Shown here in pieces: positions 22,801-34,600 of a stretch of 64,000 nt of DNA. The stretch is taken from contig JARZZO010000011.1 of assembly GCA_030544215.1 (NCBI GenBank), forward strand, positions 14,990,001 through 15,054,000, read 5' to 3'. The notes beneath the pieces are model-generated. The model did not search any database, was not told where the DNA came from, and saw only the letters and a list, made by a program, of their open reading frames with translations. This stretch comes from Zantedeschia hybrid cultivar (Eukaryota; Streptophyta; Magnoliopsida; Alismatales; Araceae). Made by a program: the position numbers and the translations under genes. Each line of letters opens with the position of its first letter. Within the stretch, counting starts at the first letter, position 1.

Positions 22801-25644
22801 CCTTTAATGTAACACACTAAAGGACAATGGCTCAATGGATACTGATTATTTTTTGAAATGGGTCAGTGCCCATGGGAAATTCCGCGGGGGCTGGGGACAA
22901 CTCTTGGGCTAGACACCTAAGTATTCCATAAGAACGGTAGAGGCTGAGGGCAGTTCCCAGGCTAGACACCCAAGTATATTGGGCAAACTGTCCAGCACAC
23001 GAGGGGGACAATGTGCCAGGAAATTCCGGCACGGATTGGGAGGCCGGATTGGGACCCGCCGATTCTGATCCGAATCGGGATTGGATCGGCTGATTCTGGC
23101 TGAAATCGCTGGGATCGGCCGATTCCAGCCAGATCGGCACCCACCGATCCTGATCCGAATCGGCCGATTTGGATCGGGATCAGCCTATTCTGCTTTCCAT
23201 TCAATGTGCTGGGTAACTACTCCGGGGAAACACATGGACTCAAACCTATGACATGTAGGAATTTAACTCGCTGAAGGCCGGGGCCTATCCACTACGTTAC
23301 TCACCCGCCCCCTAATGGATGATGATTATGGACAGATAGTGGGCATATGAAAGTCTAATACATATCCTTTAAGTTATTGTCCTCCTATGCTCAGATGCTT
23401 TTCTCTCTGGATCCCATATCAAGGTTGCGAATGGAGGAGCAGTCTTTTTGGTTGGAAATCTGGTGCGCTCATTGACCCCTCTAGCATCTTTTCTCTATGC
23501 TGTTTGCCATTGCTTGCGATCTGCTGTTAGCCACTTCTTTGAGGCAGATGTGCCTCACCCTTGTTAGAGGTCCTCTAGGAACCTGAGAAGTGAGGAGCTA
23601 ACTGACTGGTGCACTTGCTCAGCTTACTGCAGTCTTGCCAGTTGGATCTGGACTCTTAGGATCAGTGGTCATGAAGGTGGGAGGCTGAGGGTCGTTTCAC
23701 AGTTATCTTCCATTCTATTCTCTATGGGGCAGTGATTCTGTTTAAGCTGTACAGAACAATGTGAAGCCATATGGAGTGATTCCATGTTGTTCTGTAACTT
23801 CTGTTAATGCGAGTCTTTGTTCTTACCTTGTTAAATGTGCACCACTATCCTTTCTCAGGTTCTTCTTTGTTCTACTGTTAATTTCTCATGTAGTTTTATT
23901 TCTAGTTGTTTATGTGTTGGTCTGCAGAGCACTCGTGTTTTTCATCTTCTTCCACGATTGTCGTCTCTTCCCTTTATTGAATACAACAAAGAAAGTACAA
24001 AAGTGGGGGGGGATCTGCACCTGCCATGATCTTTCCTTTCTCCTCCCATATTCATCCATTTCAGCAATTTTTTTTAAAAAAAAGGCATGCAAATTCTCCT
24101 CTGCATTCAACCTCCCTCTTCTCAGAAATCAAATGAAGGGCGGCACCCAACTATGTTGCCGACTCCTAAGTTGGCAACTCACTCATCTGCTAAGCCGGAG
24201 GTCTATTTCCTTACCGGGTGTGATACGGGCGTGGATAATTGACCGGACCCCTTTGGCACCATCGCCCTAGTGGCATTGCCTATACTGTGGGTTTTTTTTT
24301 TTTCGGGGGGGGGGTGCGGATGAAGGGAAAGGCTTGAGAAGGATGCCAAGAGCTATCTGCTGCTGTTGCCACTTTCTCCTTTCTTCTGTAGTTCCCGGAG
24401 ACCACCATCTCTCTTGTTCTGAATACCTTGAAACCTAGCTGCACTAGTGTGCCTCACTTTTCTCTCTCTTCTTTCCATCCTTAATCGAAGCAGCAAATAT
24501 GATGCAGGTGTGACATTGGCTAAAGTCATCAGCAAATGGGTTTGACCGGTGGACTTGATGACAACAACATGGTGGGAGATGATCGGCGAGTGTAGTACAG
24601 TTATTTTCTTATTTATTATGTATTTTCCTTTGTTTAGGAGAGATTTGCATTTACTTAGAGTCGTTCTTATTCTGCAGGCTTTATTTTTATTATTTTTATC
24701 TTTACAGGGTATGGTTGTAACCTTGCATTTTTTTCCTTTAAAAGGTACCCCGTAAATGTTTGATGTTTTTTTTTTTTAACAAACAAAATGAGAAAGAGGT
24801 TGCTTTTCTTTTAGGGGGAAACCCTGATGTCATCCATGAGGAGAGAGTGCCCTGAGAGAGGGCTGGGCATGAGGCCCAAGCATACCAGCCTTTGCCACGA
24901 CTATTCCATCGCCGCCTCAATCCTTACACTGCACCTCTTGCTTCCATCCTCTTCTATCTCCCTCTTCTGCTACTCTTCTCCTATTGTTTTCTGGTTTGTT
25001 TCTACTGTGGGTAAGAGGATTTCATGGTTGGATCTGTCATCCTCGAAGACTGCACCACTGGCTCTTCTTATTTCTTCTTTGGCACTGGATGAACTTCAAA
25101 TTTTGTATTGTGCTATTTTGAGATAAAGTGAGCCCTGGTTTTCAGAAATATTGCAATCATGCCTGGGCCTCATTAGTGTAAAATCTCTCATTGTCCTGAA
25201 GAGGCTATAGAGTAACAAGAGTTAAAAATCACAAAAAAGTTTAGCTGTTATCATGCGAATTGGCATTATATGTTGTGCTGCTTATGAAACTAAAGATCAA
25301 TACGTTAATGGTTATCATTTGTGTTGAATTTGACCGAGTGTAGAGGAGCCATTTTGTTTACATTTTACACATGAAATCATGACTGGAAGGCATTTCTTTA
25401 GTAAATCTCTTATGATGATCTTGTCTTATTTATCCTGGCATGTAGAACTCAAAGTTCCTTCAGTTTGTCTCAAAAATGAGCCGCGGAGAGCTTATTGTTG
25501 ATGACAATCAAATTAAGCCAGCAGCAGGATCTCTCTCTGCTGATTGGGCTGAGGAGTATCAAGCACAGTATAATGCAAATCCTGATTCTTGGGCTGAACA
25601 GTTTGCACGTGAAGAGGTAAGCTCCCACAAATTCTTGACATGCA

Positions 25645-25679
<35 letters not shown>

Positions 25680-28600
25680 ATTCTTGACATATACTGCAGA
25701 GTATGATTTATTAATCTCATTCAATAGTTGATCTTGATACATGTTGCACTTATTCTATTCTTGCTTTTACTACCTGCTTATGACATCACGTGAGTCTGGT
25801 TGTTCTCTGTAGAGCTGTATCCCAAAACTCCATGCATTTAGCCATGTCTTTGTTTCTGGAGAATTAGTTGTATTTTATCTTGTTTGAAATAGGTGGCTTG
25901 GAAAAACTTTAGAATTTATAATCTGCTCGTCTGCAAACTTTTCCAATTTACTTACGAGTTCTCATTATCAAGTCATGATTGTCTTTCAGGTTTCACGGGG
26001 AACAGAAACATGGGTGAAAGAATTTGCTCATGAACATCCGGATGTTGAGGATCAGTGGGTGAATGAGTTCTCCAGGTTGCAAGTTGATGACTGGGCAGAT
26101 GAATTTGGGAAACAGGTTGGTGAAGGAGCCTATGGGGACAGTTCAGAAAACTGGGCTGATTCGTATGATAGGTAAATGAAATCACTTCTTCCCAGCTCAC
26201 ATTTTTACTATGTTCTCATTGAGAATTACTTTGTTATAATTCAACCTGTGAGAGTATTTTATATAAGTTCCCATTATAGGACAATCTGCCTTCATGTTCG
26301 AACCCATCCAATGTGTGTAACTTGCAACTGTGTAGCTACTTGCCAAATGCGTGTAAAAAGGAAAAAGGTAGGGAATGTTTGTGTTCTCCAAAATTTCCCC
26401 GAGAAATATTTTCCCAAGTAACTTTCATATGTTTTGCAAAGACGAGTAAAAGTTAGTTGGGAAAATATTTCCCATATTCCCGGAATATTCTCTTTTTCCC
26501 CGGGGTTTGTTTCACCATCCCTCCCATGGGGCAATATTTCCCGTCATTCTATTTTTCACTTTTGCATCTCTCTCTCTCTCTCTCTCTTCACGTATGACCT
26601 TCTCTCTACTTTTTATTTCCCACCCATTTTCCTATGAGATTTGCAAACATGCGTTTTTTGTTTTCTAGAAAAATACTTTCTGTGATTTTTTACTCTATGA
26701 GGAAACACTTCTCATGATTCTCTATTTTCCGGAGAAATGTTAAGAACGCAAACACCCCCTAACTGAAAAGGAGGATAGAAGGTGGCAAGCGTTCTTCTTG
26801 TGTTGGGGAGTGTGACATCTATGGATCTTGGAAACTTGGAAGGTGTTGAGGAGAATTTTTTCAGAAATTAAAGAGGACCAAAACTAGCCTTGGTCTCACA
26901 AAAGAAATGAAGGGCATGAGTTCTGAGAAATCTCAGAAAAATCCTCCAAAAAGTAAAAAACACAATAAAAAGAGATAGGGGGACAAGGAAAAGACAAAAA
27001 AATTTCGCCCAGCCCCCCAGTCCCCCAGCCTGCTGTCTAGGGGGAGCAGACCCTTGAGAGGCTGCCACATAGTGAGCAGCAGCTCCCAAGGGGCTGCCGT
27101 CCACTATGGGCGGCAGCACCCAAATGGGGCTGCTGCCCCCTTTTCCTGCATTCAGTCCCCATGACGTCGCTTTGCCTCTCAGCTGATTTTCCACAAAAAA
27201 CACAGAAGAAAATATGCATCAAAGTGGGGCCCACATGTGCATGCATGGGCCAAAAAGATGAAGCCACGTAGTGCTTCGTCATCGCCTTGTCAACAATTCA
27301 TCACTGCCACCTCATCCTCTTTCAGTGCCAAGTGGACGAATCAGAAGAGACCAAGGTGCCAGCCAATTGAATGCTGGCATGTAAGCCGGGCCCACATCCA
27401 ATGGCCAATGAAGAGCTGCCACTCGGCAGCACTCTAGTGGCCGACAAACTCTATAGATACCACCCCATACTCCCCTTTGTAATGGATGTGAAAAAAAATT
27501 GGATACGTCACAAGGACCTTGCGACATAACCAATGGATACGTTGCAAGCATGCTGCGACGTGGTTTACTATTTATAAACCATATAATTCTATCAATTCCC
27601 TCTTCGGCCAGTCGTCACACCAACACTTCGACGGTGAGCCGCTAAGGATGGACTCCTCGGCCCACCCTCATATTTGAGGGGTGGCAAGCTGTGGAGTGAC
27701 AGCCTTCGGCCCAACATCGCATATGAGTGGCAATTGGCGAGCCATGGGTATTTATTCAACAATGAACTATGTAATGCAATCGCTGCAACATGCGTTCAAC
27801 GTCTTTCGTTTGACACATCAAGACTATGGAATACCGACACCAGCTGGTCAACTCACCAACAATTAGGAGCTGTCACAGGATGCGCCGTGCTTCAAAATCT
27901 GTGCCAAGCAGCAACGCAGTCCAACACAATATGAGCTGACCTTGTATGATTGTCAAGCGATGCACCTATCTTCTAAATGCTCGATGATCAGCCCACTTAC
28001 CCAGGTGATTGTCGCATGTCGGGCCATGTTTGGGACATAATCCCCAGTTGGCGAACCTCCCACAATGACGCATCGAAGGCATGGCAACTATCCACATGTT
28101 TTAAAAGCGAAGTCAAAGCAATCACCATGAGTCCGCATGTGTCGTCAAAGTCTGGCATTTCAAATGAGACAAATGAGTAATGCAGTGCGGCCTATCTGTG
28201 GGTCCCATCTGGGATAGTTGTCCCCAGGGATCAATAGTGCATAGGGAAGTGTGCCATGCGTGTTTATTTAAAACAAGGCAAATTAATTGGGATCTTTCAG
28301 CTATGTCTATGTCACTTGACATCAAGACAACTTCCAGTCAACATTAGCATCCCCTAATAGTGCTTCGGTGTGCATACCATACCAATGAATAGTGATCTGA
28401 TGTGCGTATAGTGCGCGATCTTATTCAAACAAGTAAATGACCTGTGCCCACAAGGCATGACTCCTGATTTGGAGTTTCATGGGATTGAATGGTGCATGAA
28501 TAGTATGCCTTGCTAAGCATGCTGCACCCTTTCCTCAAACAAACAGATCAAATCATGTCCAAACATTGGGCTTGGAATAGTAAAGGGGCCTTTTCCGTCA

Positions 28601-31600
28601 ACGCTCTCACCAAAATTCTAAGTGATAGGGGCTTGAGAGTCACTTGGCATCACTTTGTGTGGTCTAATTTTCTTCCCACCAAAATAAGGATCTTTCTTTA
28701 GAAAATGGCACTGGGGAGACTTACCACTTTGGTCAGATTAAAGAATATTCTCCATGTTCAAAGTTCAAAAAGTATTTTCTGTGGTATTCTGAATGAGAAT
28801 GCAGAGCATTTGTTTTTGCACTGTGGAGTCATTAATGTTTTATGCAAAACCATAGGGTTACTTCTCTCATTTCAATGGATGGACTTCCAGGATATCCCAA
28901 GCCTTCTCCAAGATTAGAATGGGATTTGTCCAATCCCCTCTGAGCACAAGATTTGGTCCATCTTTTTGCCAGCTATGCTATGGTCTATCTGGATTGAAAG
29001 AAACTCAAGAATTTTCTGTCAAAGATTCAACCGGATATCTGAGATTTTGATAAGAGCTGTCATGTGGTCTTATGACTGGGCGAAAGTTACCGGATTACCC
29101 TCTAACATGGAGGACTCTTCTTTGTTACTTGCTGTTCTGGATTACAAGAAGCTCTTTCTGTAATTTGGTTTTTTATTTATCCTCTGGATAAATTTAGATG
29201 ACAGTTAGATTGTTGTGAAGTGACATTGTATCTTGACTTCAGTCATACTGTAAACTCTCTTTTCATTTATGAATTGTGACCTTTGGTCACCTTCCAAAAA
29301 AAAAAAATCATGTCCAAACATGATCAAACTCATTGAGAGAAATCCAATCAGGGTTGGGGCCCACATGTGGCACATGAATAGTGCTGTTGTTCATCATACC
29401 CTCTTATAATGATAGGACTGCAGGGCCTACAAAGTATGCCTCATCACGCTCCAATATAGCATGTTGTTGCAATGTGATTTCAATTTCTCATGCTTAAAAA
29501 GGCCAATGTCAATCGTTCTGATACAATAGGATATATGCGAGCAATAAAGTGAGGAATGAGCAAAAAATGGCGTTGTATGGCAGCATCAAGTCGTGGAATG
29601 CTGCTTAAATAAATCAAAGGGTTTTCCTGCCGTACTAGGATGTAATTAATGCCAATTTACGGACCGACAAGAGTCCCTAAATAAAAGAACCCAAATAACC
29701 CTTTGCCATTGGCGAGTCAACATAAAATTGTTCGAAATTAAAAATTGAACAAACAAGTCATATAAAAAATGACTGTCAACAGCAGGCTGCACTTATTATT
29801 GTAAAAAAGGTTTGGGAAAGCGGTATTTTATTATCTTATTCATTTCAGATAGTTGTCAAGGCAACCAACATGAGGTGGTAGCTACAGTCTTGTTGCTTAG
29901 GCAACAAGGTGAGTTACCTGTCTGAATTTAACTAGTTATATATTTTCTGAATGTTAAACAGTATAGGAATTTTTTTACTTTGCTATTTTTTTTTGAAAGT
30001 GATTAGTACCACAAATTCATTAAAGAGAAAGGGATTACAAAGGTGTACAAGTATAATGACTGAACAAAGAAACACCAAAAAGGAGGCCGCAAAAATAGGG
30101 CTGCCACACCCTATACAATGGTGTACAATAGGGCCACCCAAAAAAGCACCTCAAACAAAAAGGAAAGGTGCACAACCAATGCCTCAAAAGAACCAAAGGA
30201 GGCCTCGAGAAGCTAAAGAAGCAAAAGACATAAGAAGGGTTGAGGAGACACAAAAGCGAGAGGGAGAAGAGAGAGAACCCATCCACTAAGCTTCTCAGTA
30301 ATGAAGGAGACATTGAGTTCCAGCTGCCTGCATTTGCCCTTGAATGTGCTTTGGTTCCTTTCACTCCAAAGTGTCTAAACAATGGCGTAGAGGACCAATC
30401 ACCAAACCTTCTGATCACTAGAGTGGGACCAAGGTTTCTTCTAGCCGAGTAGGAGCTCTCTAGCTGATGTGGAAGGGGATCCACTGCTGCTTCAACTTGG
30501 AAAGGAGAGCAGACCAAGTTGAGATAGAGAAAGGACAGCCCACCAACAGATGATCCAGACGTTCCTTACAAGCCATACAGGGGATAGGAAACAGGGATAT
30601 CTTGCATAAAAATCCTGAGGTGGTCCCTGGTAGGGAGTCTGGCATGGGTCACTCTCACGATAGGAACTTCACCTTCCACGGAATGGGCTTTCCAAATAGG
30701 ACCAAATATGAGTTGTTGTGTGCGGAGTTCACTGAAAAACTCCCATCTCTACTCTAGGCCCAAACCCACTTATCTGGAAAAGAGGGCCGTAGGGACTGGC
30801 CCTGCAATAAAAGAGGTAACTCTGAGAGCTGGGGGATCTCATCATCTCTAAGAGCCCTCTGAAAGGAAGGGGGCCAGATAGACAAGCTGCATACAATAGA
30901 GGAAAACCCAGCCAATACCACATCGGGCGATGAAGCTATAGCAAATAAAGCAGGAACAGATCTGCCCGAGGCACTGATCCACTCCACATGTCCAGCCAAA
31001 AATGGATCCTCTGCCTGTTGCCAACAGACAGCTGAACTCTCGCCCGGATGACGGTGGTGGTACCAAGAATACCCTTCCAGACATGCTGCAGAAGGCAGGT
31101 TTGGGCCATCTGACCATGCTGCTATGTTTTTTTTGGGAAGGTTACATAAGCCACATGTCATTCCAATAAGAGAAGAATACAAAAATATAAGAGAACACAA
31201 AGTGGTACAAAGACCACCACCCCTCAAAAAGACACTACGAACCAGCCTCTCTATTTTATCAACAGAATAAAGCAGAGGAAACAGAGGAAGACAGATCATT
31301 TTCTGGTCCATTGTCCCATTAGCCAAGCAGTATGGAAGATATTTGGAAATATATTCCGATGTCAAGCAAATCTGCATCCCTTGGAGAATCTATGGCTGAG
31401 CTTTCATAATTTAACTAATAGGCCAACAAATTGTGCCCGCAGTTGGATCATTCCCGTTCTGCCACATCCCATTTATTGCAGCATCTGGAGAGAACATAAT
31501 CATACCATCTTTAAGGGAAGCAGCGTCGATGCAGAAAACATTTGTGAATGAGTATTGCATTTGATGTTGACATGGAGTCGCTATTTAGTGGGCATCTCCG

Positions 31601-34600
31601 CAGCAGATTGGAATAAGGAGATTCAGCTCTTTTAGTTTTTATTTATTTATTTTTTCCTTTGTTGATGATATGAATCTCTCCGACCTATCCTTAATTGTAT
31701 CTCCTCTATTTGTTCTTTAATAAAATTGATGGTACAGTCTTTACCTTTTTTTGGAAAAAAGGTAGAGGAAACAGAGAAAAGAAGAATAGTACACCCAGGC
31801 TCACTAGATGGTGATCTACACTGACTAACTATACAAAAGAAAGGAGCATCCTCATACACCATAACACCCATTGCGTTTCCCCATTCAAACATCCAATAAA
31901 AGGGTCTTCTAATAATGTCAGAAACATAGTTGAAATCTTTAGAATATCTTCTTTTGTTCCTCCCATACCAAACAGCCCCAAGCTTTGCTAGAAGGCATAA
32001 GAACCATAAATCCTTTCTGGACAGCGAGTACCTTTCTACACCCAATGTTGCATCCACTCCAGTCCTGAAAGAGGCTCATCCCATTGAAAATGTAACTGTT
32101 TGCACAAAGTATTTCACAAAATATTGATTACTCCATATTCCATACTGACAGAAGAGATGATCAAGATTTTCTTCAAGGCTACCTCAAAAGATACATCTTG
32201 AATTCTGAATTTGAACGAACTTCTTAAGTTTATCACTAGCTGGAAGCCTCTTCCAAGCCAAGCCACTTTCCAAAGGAAATTCTTTATCTTGTTGGGCATT
32301 AAATTTCACCAAACAATTCCTTTCCACCACACCCTACAGCCTCCATTATTTGGTATTCTCACCAGCATTGACTGAGAACCTATTTCCAGCTCAGATTCAG
32401 TTGGATCTCTTTGAAATCTAATATTCCAATGGAAGCTATCTTCATAAGAGTATAGTTGAGCTATGGGCTTCCCTGAATTGGCAACTAAAGGGAATTTCAG
32501 AACACCATATATCTTCCCTAAATTTTATCCGTCCCCCATTTCCAAGCTGAAGGTTGACAGCAGGTGCAACAAGATCCATTTTGTGAATAATGGTAGGAGG
32601 GGACATCTAGAAGAGTTCATGTAATACTTCACCCAAATCAAAGTCACTTCCTGACCCAGCCTCTACAGCCACTCAGCCGACAAAGCCCTGTTAAAAACTT
32701 GCAGCTTAACCAGTCCACATCCAAAAGAAAGGAGGCATATCATTAACTGCAAATGTTGGGCAGTGGATCCCCTTTAGCCATAGATGTCAAGGATTACGCC
32801 TAGGCACTGCCTTGGCGACAAGGCCTATTTTCTAGTACTAGGCAGTGTCTGGGCAACAAGGCTTATTTTCAAGCACTAGGTAGTTAAACGCCTTATTGGG
32901 CCTTGAAAAAAGCATGCCTAGGCACTGCTTAGGCGCCTAGCAATGCTTAGGGTAATTCATGGGCTAATCAAATTGGGTCCATTGGGATCCAATCGTAGTA
33001 TAAATATGATACCCCTTTATCTCGACTTCCTCATTATTTCATCTTTCTTGTTGTCTTTGGCATCATCCCTCTTGGGCAAACAAATCTCGTCATTAACAAT
33101 TATGCACTCCTATATTTTTTCCTCATTATGATGGCCACGATGAGGCAACATGCCCCACTTTCCCATGTCCACAAAGTTTGAATCCTTTGTTGCCATTAGC
33201 ATCCTCTAACCTTTTTAAGTTTTCTATATGCCTGTCCTTTCTTCTCCATTTTCTTCAAGTGTTCGTCTTCCTATTTGTGAGCATCCCTCCCTCCCCCCTT
33301 CCCCCGCCACTTGGTTGTAAAGGTGCCACCTAGCCGCCTAGACCCCCAACCGCTTACACATTCAAGGACCCCAAGTCCACCTTGGGTTGCCTGACCGCCT
33401 TGACAACTATGCCGGTAGCCACATTGGTAATTCTATCAATAGCAGCAGCACTGGACTTGGGCGATGAAGATGGCAAAGAGCAACGATGGAATATGGCTAC
33501 AGCAACAGAGAAGCTGGGCACCTTGATCGACAATGTTGTGGTTGTGCATGACATCACAGCGATGGATGCCATGGCGAATGATGTTGGTGACCAGCAGAAG
33601 ACAATGACAATGGTGAAGGCATCAGATCCCAATGGCAGTGGAAGTGGTAAATGAAGTAGGCTATAGAAAACGATGAGGAAGACTGATGGCACTGCCCACA
33701 ATGAAACCAATGGTAGATGTCAATGACCGAGGGGGAAAGATCAATGGTGAAGGTGGTTGCGATGCAATGACAACATAATCTGATAGCGTAGAGACAATGG
33801 AAATCAACAGACCATGATGGGAATTCGAAAGAGGATGATGCAAAAGGGTTGCAAAGGTGATATGAGATCGCAGGGGGAACACCGCATCCAAAAGGATGGC
33901 AGCTAAACATTGAATGTTGCCAGAGGAGTTGTAAATGTGATTGAGGGAAAGACGTTGTAAATGGGAAACACAGCATGAAAGAAAAGCTTGATCTCTACTA
34001 CGAACAGAGAGAGCACCCACAGCAGTCGAAGAAAAGATGGAGGAGGAGTTCAAAGCAACAAGAGGACATCTTGCAGAGGAACACTATGTCTACATTAGAA
34101 CCAGTAGTGTTGATACCATGCTAAGGGACAACACAAAAAATGATGAAAGCTTCTCAATTAAACACTTGGGCAATAGCCTAATAGGTATACAAATGTAGAA
34201 GACAGTTTCCAATATAATTGGAAATCAGACTCCCCTCAGTACTAGAGGGAGTGGGACAAATATATATTATTCCAAGTAAGGCCAGTATCTATAATCCTAA
34301 TCTAAGTAGGACTTGTAGGGCTCTTGGCAATTCCACTGTAAGTAGTACTAGGACAGGACTCAACTAATTCTAATTAGGACAGGACTCTAGTAATTCTAAT
34401 CTAAGTGGAAGTTAGAACTAGGATATTATGTAGAGAAGATTTAGCAAACAAATCAATTAGTTATTGTACTAGACATACAATAAGAAGAGTATCAATCTCT
34501 ATAATGTACTTTTTTACAAAACATATGTATTTTTTGAAATAAAAAACTTTTTGTAGAAAGTTGATTGTGGTAAATCAAAATTACCAGATCAGGAAGTTAA

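Noticed and set aside
29951..30517. Lys/Arg-rich 112-codon protein or 160-codon reverse frame
   Set aside because: They overlap the 3' end of a reverse LINE; sequence fits its 3' UTR and zf-RVT region.
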